Assembly: GCA_964400685.1 (NCBI GenBank)
Contig: CAYNVT010000053.1
Coordinates: 1-25,033 of the forward strand
Source: DATCTV01 sp964400685
GTDB taxonomy: Bacteria > Desulfobacterota > Desulfomonilia > UBA1062
DNA length: 25,033 bases
Reading direction: 5' to 3'
In this document: positions 1 through 9,524 of the stretch, piece after piece
Layout of the letters: each line of letters opens with the position of its first letter
How positions within the stretch are numbered: position 1 is the stretch's first letter
The notes under the pieces: generated by a model
The model's input: only the letters and a program-made list of their open reading frames with translations
Database searches by the model: none
What the model was told of the DNA's origin: nothing
Translations under genes and position numbers: made by a program

Positions 1-1
1 C

Positions 2-679
2 AGGGAAGGCAGATTCGAGGCGGCCGACAAATCGACCATCTTTCTGGATGAAATCGGAGAGGTCCCTCAGCCGGTGCAGGTCAAGCTTCTGCGCATACTT
101 CAGGAAGGCCAGTTTGAAAGGCTGGGCAGCAACAAAACCATCACCGTCGATGTCAGGATAATCGCCGCGACGAACAGAAAAATCGAGGAAATGGTCAGGG
201 ACGGCCGCTTCAGGGAAGACCTTTACTGGCGTCTCAATGTCATAACGATAAACCTTCCGCCGTTAAGGGAAAGGAAGGAAGATATCCCGGCGCTCGTCCA
301 CCATTTCCTCTCGCGTTATGCGATGAAGAACGGCAAAACCGTAAGCGGCATCGAGTCAAGGGCAATGGACATACTCATGGAATACGCCTGGCCCGGCAAC
401 GTACGCGAGCTTGAAAACATTGTCGAGCGCAGTGTGGTGCTCGACAGGGACTGCGTGCTGGGAGAGGACGACCTGCCTCGCAATATGGCCTCAGCCGGCA
501 TTTCGCAGACAAAGGAGATGCTCACATTCACGGTCGGCACCCCGCTGGAAGAGGTCGAGCGCCAGCTCATGGAAGAAACGCTCAAGTATACGAAGGGCGA
601 TAAGGCCATGGCCTCGCGCCTGCTCGGTGTGTCAACGAGGACTTTGTACAGGAAGTTTGATAAAACCGAGGATGAATAG
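2..679 (+). CDS. Sigma-54-dependent NtrC-family regulator, 3' part
   Basis: This is the C-terminal part of a bacterial enhancer-binding protein that remodels sigma-54 RNA polymerase by ATP hydrolysis. The frame is open from base 2, so the true start and the N-terminal receiver or sensor domain lie outside the window. Visible in order are the Walker B segment (TIFLDEIGE, about residues 12-20), the sensor I region (IIAATNR), the arginine-finger region (FREDLYWRLNV) and the LPPLRERKEDI motif. A WPGNVRELENIVERSVVL helix follows, and the last ~45 residues form a Fis-type helix-turn-helix (KAMASRLLGVSTRTLYRKF). The Walker A and GAFTGA loops would lie upstream of the window edge. The reading is secure at family level; the signal sensed and the target genes cannot be told. 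The stop is followed within 4 bases by a dispersed repeat. Confidence 0.95.
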   Translation, partial: REGRFEAADKSTIFLDEIGEVPQPVQVKLLRILQEGQFERLGSNKTITVDVRIIAATNRKIEEMVRDGRFREDLYWRLNVITINLPPLRERKEDIPALVHHFLSRYAMKNGKTVSGIESRAMDILMEYAWPGNVRELENIVERSVVLDRDCVLGEDDLPRNMASAGISQTKEMLTFTVGTPLEEVERQLMEETLKYTKGDKAMASRLLGVSTRTLYRKFDKTEDE

Positions 680-682
680 TAG

Positions 683-927
683 TTCCGATATGCATTCAAG
701 CGCTACCGTCGTCGACCGCGTCGGAATGCTCATGAAAGCTAATAAGCTGTTAAGGTGATGAGCTTCAAATCTTCTTTTAGCATTTGCTTAACAGCTTAAT
801 AGCTCAACAGCTGTTTATTCTGCCTGCGTCGCTTTCTCTTCACCTTCGGCTTGAGGAGCGAAACAGGGTGCACGAGATCCCATTTTCTTCCTTGCCTCCT
901 CGGTTTCATCTTGAATGCATAACGGAA
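683..927. repeat. MITE-like repeat, copy A
   Basis: This element is bounded by near-perfect terminal inverted repeats: TTCCGATATGCATTCAAG at 683-700 and CTTGAATGCATAACGGAA at 910-927. Related ends bound copies at 17577-17698 and 24860-25033. The right half shares a 23-base identity (843-865) with copy C, while the left half (about 701-730) resembles copy B. A stretch in the middle (about 731-815) is not in the other copies and carries its own inverted repeat: 737-754 pairs with 787-804 with one mismatch. No transposase is encoded, so it is probably a non-autonomous element or a large palindromic repeat. Confidence 0.7.
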
Positions 928-942
928 TCTTTATATTTGTAT

Positions 943-971
943 TGTCATTCCGAACGAATGTGAGGATTCTT
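943..971. repeat. Short REP-like repeat
   Basis: The stretch contains CATTC-CGAAC-GAATG (a small inverted repeat) followed by TGAGGATTCTT. I recall strings of this kind (CATTCCGAACGAATGTGAGGAATCT-like) as a dispersed intergenic repeat in various bacteria, but only one copy is in this window. It lies 15 bases right of copy A. The rest of the gap (972-1061) is AT-rich and shows no gene. Confidence 0.35.
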
Positions 972-1061
972 TCTTTTCTGATGTTCTACTGAGCCATATT
1001 TTATCAACTGAAAATGTTGTTTGTTTAATCACATTTTTCAAGAATAAAGGCCAAGCAACTT

Positions 1062-1090
1062 TTGTTCCTTTTCTTGTTTTATGCTATAAA
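1062..1090 (+). promoter_or_regulatory. Sigma-70-type promoter candidate
   Basis: A -35 box TTGTTC (1062-1067) and a -10 box TATAAA (1085-1090) are separated by exactly 17 bases. They lie about 40 bases upstream of the AGGGGGTGAT ribosome-binding site at 1122-1131. The placement fits a promoter for the small ORF at 1132 and the membrane protein at 1193. It is predicted by eye only, and AT-rich DNA gives chance matches. Confidence 0.4.
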
Positions 1091-1131
1091 CCAAAAATAA
1101 GTGGAAATGTCTTCCATCTATAGGGGGTGAT

Positions 1132-1203
1132 ATGACAGAATGTTTTCCACGTATTACACTGTTAAATGCCTTGGAGATAATCGAGCGCACAAATGGAATC
1201 TGA
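1132..1203 (+). CDS. Possible 23-residue leader peptide
   Basis: The ATG at 1132 directly follows a strong ribosome-binding site (AGGGGG, 1122-1127) and opens a 23-codon frame (MTECFPRITLLNALEIIERTNGI). Its stop TGA (1201-1203) lies 8 bases past the ATG at 1193 of the next gene, so the two frames overlap by 11 bases. The 1193 gene has no well-spaced ribosome-binding site of its own, so coupled translation from this leader is plausible. The alternative is a one-base frameshift that split one longer protein whose N-terminus is this peptide. No family is recognised. Confidence 0.4.
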   Translation: MTECFPRITLLNALEIIERTNGI

Positions 1204-1843
1204 AGACCCAAAACTTAATCTCAAAAATGCTTTAGATAACTGGGCAAAGATAAACAAAAAGAATGCTGAAATTGGATTCACTGAAGGTCTGTTTACAGGA
1301 GCGCTTGTCTCAAGCTCAATTATTGATAAATTTTCAACATGGTTATTAGCTGGAACAGGAGGAACTGCTGCACTCATGATAGCTAATTTAGACAAATTAT
1401 CCCCTGTTCTTGGAGGAGAGACTTTTAGGCAATCAATATATCTTCTGGTGGTATCTGCTCTATTTGGGTTTCTCGCTAAATATAAATCCATACATTGCCA
1501 AATAATGCTTTCAACTGGCGAGGAAATTAAAAAAAGAGTTTTGCCTGTGATAGAAAAGCATGGCGAAGATAAAGAAAAGATTAAAGATATGGCGCAAAAG
1601 CATGATATTGAAGTAGATACTGAAATGGATCTTGAATATGTTCTTAAAGAATATTGCAGGGCTTTCCCGAAAATAATGCACTATTGGTTGCGAAAACAGT
1701 TTACGCAAGGACTTAATGATCGTTTGGCCCCGAGTCGAAAAGCCTCAAATGGCTTATTTTGGCAAGGAAATTATACCATGCTACAGTTCTTTACGTTTTT
1801 GGGGTTTGTGCTTGTGTCAGTGCAAAAAATAAACTGCATTTAA
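1193..1843 (+). CDS. Orphan membrane protein, unknown function
   Basis: I do not recognise a family for this 216-residue protein. It has a hydrophobic stretch at about 32-68 (two possible membrane segments around SSSIIDKFSTWLLAGTGGTA), a second near 80-96 (IYLLVVSALFGFLAKY), a charged helical middle (about 108-165, many K and E) and a C-terminal membrane segment (LQFFTFLGFVLVSV). The ATG at 1193 is the only in-frame ATG after the upstream stop at 1178. Initiation probably depends on the overlapping small ORF at 1132. The base composition is visibly more AT-rich than in the flanking genes, which hints at transfer. The stop codon lies inside an attC-like R box, as in integron gene cassettes. 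The layout, with small membrane helices flanking a charged domain, would also fit a toxin or membrane effector, but nothing proves that. Confidence 0.7.
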   Translation: MESEDPKLNLKNALDNWAKINKKNAEIGFTEGLFTGALVSSSIIDKFSTWLLAGTGGTAALMIANLDKLSPVLGGETFRQSIYLLVVSALFGFLAKYKSIHCQIMLSTGEEIKKRVLPVIEKHGEDKEKIKDMAQKHDIEVDTEMDLEYVLKEYCRAFPKIMHYWLRKQFTQGLNDRLAPSRKASNGLFWQGNYTMLQFFTFLGFVLVSVQKINCI

Positions 1844-2025
1844 CAATTAAATCAGGCCGACGCCAGAAACGGCGCGGCTTATTAAACCAAGGCATCAGGC
1901 CTTGAAATGAGACAAATAAATCGATTTGTAATGGATCAAGGCAAGGCACCATTCCTTCAAACATTAGAAATATTTTTTCTGTTTAAAAACAGGGAATTTG
2001 TTTATAACGTATTTAATTGTTAGCG
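1838..2025 (+). other. attC-like recombination site or remnant
   Basis: ATTTAAC (1838-1844) matches the RYYYAAC box of integron attC sites and contains the stop codon of the upstream gene. It is followed by the hairpin AGGCCG-A-CGCC / GGCG-CGGCTT (1854-1880). That hairpin has the unpaired A and the GCCGACGCC...GGCGCGGC arms typical of the L boxes in attC sites. The distal half-site is GTTAGCG at 2019-2025 (consensus GTTRRRY, one mismatch). It sits in a 12-base perfect inverted match: 1841-1852 pairs with 2011-2022. The oddity is about 130 bases lying between the L' and R' positions. A plain terminator hairpin is the alternative. No integrase gene is in the window. Confidence 0.4.
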
Positions 2026-2085
2026 ACAAAATAAACATGGAGAAAGGCGGCTAAGAAAACACTGAAAACAATCAATAAAATTTTA

Positions 2086-2508
2086 ATGAGTCTTTCAGTT
2101 GTTCTGCCACTATTGACTGGATTCAGCAGCATGGCTGCCGGAAGGTCACCGATGACTGATATAGCTATAAAAGGATATGACACAGTTGCATATTTTAATG
2201 CCGGTAAAGCAATAAAAGGCATCGAGTCAATTTCATTTCAGTGGCATGACATGACCTGGTATTTTTTATCCAGAGAGAATATGGAACTCTTTATGTCCAA
2301 CCCTGAGAAATATGCTCCACAATATGACGGTTATTGTGCATGGGCCATGACTGAGTCACGTAAAGCCCCTACCGATCCTGAAGTATGGAAAATTATTAAC
2401 GGAAAACTTTACTTGAATTGCAGCGAAATTGCCTATGAAAAATGGGGCAGGGATATTCCAGGCAACATCAAGAAAGCAGATAGGAATTGGTTAAATTTTT
2501 CCAAATAA
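2086..2508 (+). CDS. Secreted YHS-domain protein
   Basis: The protein shows the classic secreted YHS-domain pattern: DIAIKGYDTVAYF, FQWHDMTWYFLSRENMELFMSNPEKYAPQYDGYCAWAM, then DPEVWKIINGKLYLNCS and IPGNIKKADRNW. YHS domains are small putative metal-binding or copper-chaperone-like modules; the role here is unknown. The hydrophobic start (MSLSVVLPLLTGFSSMAAG) is the core of a signal peptide. In frame upstream, codons 2053-2085 encode KKTLKTINKIL, a fitting basic n-region, but there is no in-frame ATG. The ATG at 2037 is one base out of frame (it reads MEKGG-stop), so the annotated start at 2086 may hide a one-base frameshift in AAAGGCGG. The gene is AT-rich like its upstream neighbour. AATTAAATCAG right after the stop (2507-2517) also follows the previous gene's stop. 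Confidence 0.8.
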   Translation: MSLSVVLPLLTGFSSMAAGRSPMTDIAIKGYDTVAYFNAGKAIKGIESISFQWHDMTWYFLSRENMELFMSNPEKYAPQYDGYCAWAMTESRKAPTDPEVWKIINGKLYLNCSEIAYEKWGRDIPGNIKKADRNWLNFSK

Positions 2509-2529
2509 TTAAATCAGAAAAATTCCAAC

Positions 2530-3495
2530 CTATTGTATTGTTTTTACCTTCAGCCCTGCAGGAGTTGCAGGAGGCGTCGTGTCCTGTTGTCCGGGAACAA
2601 TGCCGCCGTTAAAGGTATTGCTCAATACAAGGCCGTCAACCCAGAACTTCTGCGGATGCGGTACGCCATTGTGATAATAGGGCGCAATCATGAACTGGTT
2701 GAATTTCATGTCGGCATTTGCCCCTGTGCGCAGTATCACGTTTTCCTGATTGATAATCAGCTGATTGTTAAGCCAGTATTTTACATAACCGTCAGCCTGG
2801 GCCTTGCCGTTTAAAATGCTGTTCATCTTGAACTGGGCTTCAACCAGATACCATTTGCCGTTTTCAATAGTCTGAGTTGCACTGAGCCAGCCCTTTCCGT
2901 TCATCCATCTGCCGCCTGAATAATAAGCCGAACAGTAATTGTATTTATCAGGGCCACAGCCGTTTCCCCCTGCTATCGCCCTGATTTCTGTAATCGCGCT
3001 CAGATCCTGGTTGACTCTTGAGGTATCGATATTCATGCCGTCCTGTATTACCAGATGGGGCTTGCCGTTATTGACTTCGATATAGCAGGTCAGGTTGGTA
3101 TAGGCCGGACCGCTGTAGGCAGACTGTTTTGTTGTAAGGATGTAAAATTCATGAGGGCCGTAGGTCTGACCGGTCCATGTCCAGTTATCGCTATATTTGA
3201 CATAATAGCGGACAAACAGGGTGTCGGTAGGCGCGATTGCGTGCCTCAAGGCGCCAAGCCCTGTCTGTGAGCCTGTTGATGGAAAATTGAACTCAAGGAC
3301 ATTGCTGTTGATGTCACTGTCATTGACCACGGTATGGCCTGATACTCCATCATACCAGCCCCTTAAAGAAAAGCTGGCATTATTGAAATCTTCGCTAACA
3401 AAAACCTCTGCATATAAAGAGGCAGACATCAGGAAAAAAATGCAGATCAATCCAATGCCTGTTTTTAATGTAAATATTATCTTTCTGGTTTTCAA
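2530..3495 (-). CDS. Secreted ConA-like beta-sandwich protein, possible carbohydrate binder
   Basis: This is a 321-residue exported protein. The start is TTG at 3495, chosen because AAGGAG lies 7 bases upstream. Residues 1-29 form a signal peptide (basic MKTRK, a hydrophobic core, cleavage near SLYA|EV). The body is rich in aromatic and polar beta-strand residues (SEDFNNASFSLRGWYDG, FVRYYVKYSDNW, GPHEFYIL, GKWYLVEAQFKMN, DGYVKYWLNNQLI, KFWVDGLVLS). This pattern resembles polysaccharide-lyase or concanavalin-A-like jelly-roll domains. I cannot name a family or catalytic residues. The end, DTTPPATPAGLKVKTIQ, looks like the proline-rich opening of a fibronectin type III domain and then stops, so the gene may be truncated; it runs convergently into the AT-rich island. 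Confidence 0.75.
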   Translation of the reverse strand: MKTRKIIFTLKTGIGLICIFFLMSASLYAEVFVSEDFNNASFSLRGWYDGVSGHTVVNDSDINSNVLEFNFPSTGSQTGLGALRHAIAPTDTLFVRYYVKYSDNWTWTGQTYGPHEFYILTTKQSAYSGPAYTNLTCYIEVNNGKPHLVIQDGMNIDTSRVNQDLSAITEIRAIAGGNGCGPDKYNYCSAYYSGGRWMNGKGWLSATQTIENGKWYLVEAQFKMNSILNGKAQADGYVKYWLNNQLIINQENVILRTGANADMKFNQFMIAPYYHNGVPHPQKFWVDGLVLSNTFNGGIVPGQQDTTPPATPAGLKVKTIQ

Positions 3496-3872
3496 TGGGT
3501 TTCTCCTTAAATATTATTCACAATATAATATGCAAAGTTTCAGCCTGAATTTGCAATATCAATCGCACCAACCCCAAATTATAATTATATCGGTCGGTTA
3601 GGAAGATTTACCATACCAGCAGCAAACACAAGGAGAATTTGAAAGCAGACTGAATATGTTACAGTGATAACAACTTTGAAACTTGAGAAGTAATCCCCCT
3701 GCAATTATCAGCATAATGGAAAATGTAGAGATGCTACTCCTTTGACAGGAATTGCAGGAAGCCTCTTCATGAGAGCCGGGGAAATGAAAAAACGTGACGT
3801 CGGAGCCTGCTTGAGGTACCATTACAGGGAACAGCAGATAGTCGAATAATAATTTCAGGAAAGGAAACGGAT
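3496..3872. other. Gene-poor stretch with a possible coding remnant
   Basis: No convincing complete gene is visible between the divergent genes at 3495 and 3873. The first half is AT-rich (ATTATAATTATA near 3580) and probably holds promoters for both sides, but no single match is convincing. In the second half, the plus-strand frame 3694-3849 is open and ends LTGIAGSLFMRAGEMKKRDVGACLRYHYREQQIVE. Its last ~108 bases look coding and its stop is 23 bases before the next gene, so it may be the eroded 3' end of a lost gene. Confidence 0.3.
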
Positions 3873-4676
3873 ATGGCAGAAAAGAAGGTTGTATGGATAA
3901 CCGGTGCCTCTTCCGGCATCGGCGAGGCGCTGGCCCGGGAATATAATGCCAGGGGCGCTTTTGTCGTCTTGTCCGCAAGAAGGGAAGAGGTTTTGAATAA
4001 GGTCAGAAGCGAATTGAAGCATCCGGATAATGCCATGGTGCTCCCTTTGGATATCACACAGTTTGATGCCGTTGATGAAAAGGTCTCAGAGGTTATGGCC
4101 AGGTGCGGCAGGATAGACGTTCTTATCAACAATGCAGGCATCGACTATAAAGACTGGGTGAAGAACACGCCGCTTACGATATACAGGCAGGTGCTGGAAG
4201 TCAATTTTTTCGGGAATATAGCCATCACGCTTAAAGTGTTGCCTCTGATGGAAGAAAAGGGAACGGGGCATATCGTTTGCGTGAGTAGCGTAAACGGAGT
4301 GCTGAGCGACAAATGCAGTTCCGCCTATTCGGCGGCCAAGCACGGGCTGCACGGGTTTTATGATGCCCTTCGCGCGGAAAGCCCGGAGGGTATAGCGGTT
4401 TCCATGATCACACCGGGATTCATCCGCACCAATATCACGGTCAACAGTCTGAATGGAAAAGGCTCAATTTACGGGAAGCATTCAGATGCATGCCTTAAAG
4501 GCATGCCGCCGGAAAAGATGGCGAAATATGTGGTGAAACGCCTGGAAAAGAAATCGCCGCTTATTTATGTGGGAGGATTTCCCGAGCGTCTTGCCATATT
4601 GATCCATGACTGGTGTCCGACATGCTTTTACAAACTGGCGCGCAGGCTGGAGCCGGAGTACTGCAACAACAACTGA
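3873..4676 (+). CDS. Short-chain dehydrogenase/reductase (SDR)
   Basis: This is a classical SDR of 267 residues that oxidises or reduces a hydroxyl or keto group with NAD(P)(H). The cofactor motif TGASSGIG is at residues 10-17, NNAG at 86-89, and the catalytic Ser139, Tyr152 and Lys156 (YSAAK) have standard spacing. The Arg pair after beta-2 (SARREE) may favour NADPH, by analogy. The C-terminus (FPERLAILIHDWCPTCFYKLARRL) has an amphipathic or hydrophobic segment like that in DHRS7-type membrane-associated SDRs. The start is supported by AGGAAAGGAA about 7 bases upstream. It lies 70 bases ahead of the D-aminoacylase-like gene on the same strand. The substrate cannot be told. Confidence 0.92.
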   Translation: MAEKKVVWITGASSGIGEALAREYNARGAFVVLSARREEVLNKVRSELKHPDNAMVLPLDITQFDAVDEKVSEVMARCGRIDVLINNAGIDYKDWVKNTPLTIYRQVLEVNFFGNIAITLKVLPLMEEKGTGHIVCVSSVNGVLSDKCSSAYSAAKHGLHGFYDALRAESPEGIAVSMITPGFIRTNITVNSLNGKGSIYGKHSDACLKGMPPEKMAKYVVKRLEKKSPLIYVGGFPERLAILIHDWCPTCFYKLARRLEPEYCNNN

Positions 4677-4746
4677 TATATGGATTCAATTCCCTTTTTT
4701 TAAATGAAGAGTATATTAAAGAAAGCAGAAGAAAGGAGATCTGAAT

Positions 4747-6576
4747 ATGGATATCAGCGGAAAAGATGAAACATTGACAGGAACAAAGCAGTCCAGACGG
4801 AAATTCCTCACCCTTGCCGGTAAAGTAATGGCCTTCCTTGCGGCGATGCCTTTACTGAACATTACAGGACGTAAAGCCATAGCTTCAGGTGTGCAAGCAA
4901 GTGGGCTTGAACCCGCCATTTCAGTGAAAAACGGGAATTATACGCTCCTTAAAAACGGTTTTATCGTTGACGGAACCGGCAAAAAGGGCTTTCAGGGTAA
5001 CCTGCTTATCGATGGCGACAAGATAGAGAAAATATCGGAGCAGGAAATAAATGCTGAAGGCAAGGTTGTTGACTGCACAGGATTGACCGTGATGCCGGGC
5101 ATCATCGATGCGCATTCCCATATGGACTGGTATCTGCCGATCAAAGGCCATGATGAACTCAAGCTTCCATTCACGGCCCAGGGGATCACCACTTTTATGG
5201 CCGGGCAGTGCGGATTCGCAATTGCCGGGTATCGTGAAAACTCTCCTTATATGGGCAAGATCGGAAACAGCCTGTTTCCGATGGACCTCATCCATATCCA
5301 GTGGGACACCATGCAGGAATATTTCGATTATCTTAAGAAGAACGGCATGACCCACAACATGATGAGCCTTGTCGGGCAAGGCACCACCAGGACTTCAATC
5401 CGCGGATTTGACGCATCACCCATTACCAAGGACGAAATGAAGGAGATGCTCGGCCTGCTTGAGGACGCCATGGACCAGGGAGCTTCCGGCGTCTCATTCG
5501 GTCTGCAGTATGAGCCGGGAATATTCACTCAGGGTGACGAACTGCGTCAGATCGCCAGGCTCGTCAAAAAGAAGGACAAGCTGATGACGGTTCATCTGAG
5601 GGCATACTCTGCGCTTGCTCCGGGATATCCCATGAGCACGCCGAAAATCCTTCTGGATTATGTCATGCCTTTTGACGGATATGAGCCGCACAATCTGATG
5701 GCCATAGACGAACTGCTCGATGTCGCCAGGGAGACCGGTGTCCGCCTGCAGATATCCCACCTGATATTTGTTGGAGTTAGGACATTCAAGACATGCGATG
5801 AAGCGCTCAGCCGTATTGACAAGGCGATAAAAGAAGGTGTGGACGTAAAGTTCGACACCTACTCGTATCATTGCGGCCAGTCGATACTCGGCTCCATTTT
5901 CCCTGCATGGTTCCTTGCGCAGGCGCCTGCTGCCTATTCCGACAAAAACATGCTTAAAAAACTCAAAAGCGAGTTCGGACTGGCCCAGCGTTTTCTGGGC
6001 TTCGGCGTTAATGACATCCAGATTACCTATGCGAACAACCCCGAATTAAATGAGTTCAACGGCATGTTCCTCTCAGAGATAGCGAAGAAAAGGGGAATGG
6101 ACTGGTTTGACGCAACCATGGATATAGCCAGAAAAACCAATGTATCCGCTGCGGTGCTCAATCACAGGTATTCCGATCTATCGGTTGTCGAGAACCTGAT
6201 GAGGCATCCGGCCTCACTGTTCATGACCGACGCCCTGCCTGAAGAGCACGGGGTGCAGAATCCGGCTGCCTACGGGAATTTCCCGCGGTTCTTCCAGCTT
6301 GCCAGGGAGAAAAAGATAATTTCTCTTGAAGAGGCTGTCTTCAAGATGACAGGGGCTACCGCCCAGCGCTACAAGGTAAAGGACAGAGGGTTCCTGAAAG
6401 ATGGGCTGGCGGCGGACATCACGGTTATCGACTTCAAAAACATAAAGGACAACAATACTGTGACGGAAACCAGCAATAAACCCACCGGAGTGGAGGCGGT
6501 ATTCATCAACGGCATACAGGTGGCAGACAAAGGCAAAGCGGACGGTTCGATAATGGTTGGTAAAGTTCTGGTATAA
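4747..6576 (+). CDS. TAT-exported D-aminoacylase-type amidohydrolase
   Basis: This 609-residue protein of the metal-dependent amidohydrolase superfamily is closest in pattern to N-acyl-D-amino-acid deacylases, which hydrolyse N-acyl-D-amino acids. The N-terminus has a twin-arginine motif (SRRKFL, 16-21) followed by a hydrophobic stretch to about 40, so export in folded form by the TAT system is expected. A small beta domain precedes VMPGIIDAHSHMD (His123, His125). The family's metal-ligand Cys appears as GQCGF (Cys155), further ligands as His283 (MTVHLRA) and His338 (QISHL), and the catalytic Asp as Asp495 (FMTDALP). The NPAAYGNFPRFF motif and a C-terminal beta strand (ADITVIDF) complete the fold. 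The start follows AAAGGAGAT with good spacing. A periplasmic location is less usual for the best-studied cytosolic members. The exact substrate is unknown. Confidence 0.9.
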   Translation: MDISGKDETLTGTKQSRRKFLTLAGKVMAFLAAMPLLNITGRKAIASGVQASGLEPAISVKNGNYTLLKNGFIVDGTGKKGFQGNLLIDGDKIEKISEQEINAEGKVVDCTGLTVMPGIIDAHSHMDWYLPIKGHDELKLPFTAQGITTFMAGQCGFAIAGYRENSPYMGKIGNSLFPMDLIHIQWDTMQEYFDYLKKNGMTHNMMSLVGQGTTRTSIRGFDASPITKDEMKEMLGLLEDAMDQGASGVSFGLQYEPGIFTQGDELRQIARLVKKKDKLMTVHLRAYSALAPGYPMSTPKILLDYVMPFDGYEPHNLMAIDELLDVARETGVRLQISHLIFVGVRTFKTCDEALSRIDKAIKEGVDVKFDTYSYHCGQSILGSIFPAWFLAQAPAAYSDKNMLKKLKSEFGLAQRFLGFGVNDIQITYANNPELNEFNGMFLSEIAKKRGMDWFDATMDIARKTNVSAAVLNHRYSDLSVVENLMRHPASLFMTDALPEEHGVQNPAAYGNFPRFFQLAREKKIISLEEAVFKMTGATAQRYKVKDRGFLKDGLAADITVIDFKNIKDNNTVTETSNKPTGVEAVFINGIQVADKGKADGSIMVGKVLV

Positions 6577-6594
6577 AAGCTTTTTCGAAATGAT

Positions 6595-6626
6595 CAGGCC
6601 GGGCTTCACAGTGTGAGCCCGGCCTG
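6595..6626 (+). terminator. Hairpin, probable terminator after the amidohydrolase gene
   Basis: CAGGCCGGGCT (6595-6605) pairs perfectly with AGCCCGGCCTG (6616-6626), giving an 11-bp GC-rich stem with a 10-base loop, 19 bases after the stop codon. The following bases (TGAACTGAATAATTTT) have only a weak T run, so termination efficiency is uncertain. Confidence 0.5.
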
Positions 6627-6666
6627 TGAACTGAATAATTTTGCTGGTGAGATTAAACATCACTTC

Positions 6667-6694
6667 CTTGAAATCACAGGTGTTCATCCCTAAT
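6667..6694 (+). promoter_or_regulatory. Sigma-32 heat-shock promoter candidate for clpB
   Basis: CTTGAAA (6667-6673) equals the sigma-32 -35 consensus. CCCTAAT (6688-6694), after a 14-base spacer, resembles the -10 consensus CCCCATNT. It sits about 36 bases upstream of the clpB start, where a heat-shock promoter is expected. The -10 match is imperfect; I see no CIRCE inverted repeat as an alternative. Confidence 0.55.
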
Positions 6695-6729
6695 ATTCTA
6701 AATAAAGATTAAATAATCGGGGGAAGTTA

Positions 6730-9330
<2,601 letters not shown>

Positions 9331-9364
9331 GGAATTCGCCACAGGCACGAACTGTTTCGTTTCC

Positions 9365-9392
9365 TCGTTCCAAAGCTTCGGCTTTGGAACGA
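9365..9392. terminator. UUCG-loop hairpin downstream of clpB
   Basis: TCGTTCCAAAGC (9365-9376) pairs perfectly with GCTTTGGAACGA (9381-9392) around a TTCG loop, giving a 12-bp stem with the most stable tetraloop type. There is no T run on either side, so it may be a factor-dependent terminator, an mRNA-stabilising hairpin or a dispersed palindrome. The rest of the gap to 9524 is AT-rich with no gene seen. Confidence 0.5.
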
Positions 9393-9524
9393 ACTGAATT
9401 TATGAAGTCCTTGCATCGATTGATTTTATGCATATGTTAGATTAGTTAATGTAGTAATTATTGTTAAAGCTGCAGTTTAAATTTACTGCTATTACCAAGT
9501 CGGGATTTTATGATGGGTTAAAAA

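Noticed and set aside
737..804. Inverted repeat in copy A as a stand-alone terminator
   Set aside because: The stem is AT-rich, the loop is over 30 bases and there is no T run; it is better explained as part of the repeat element.
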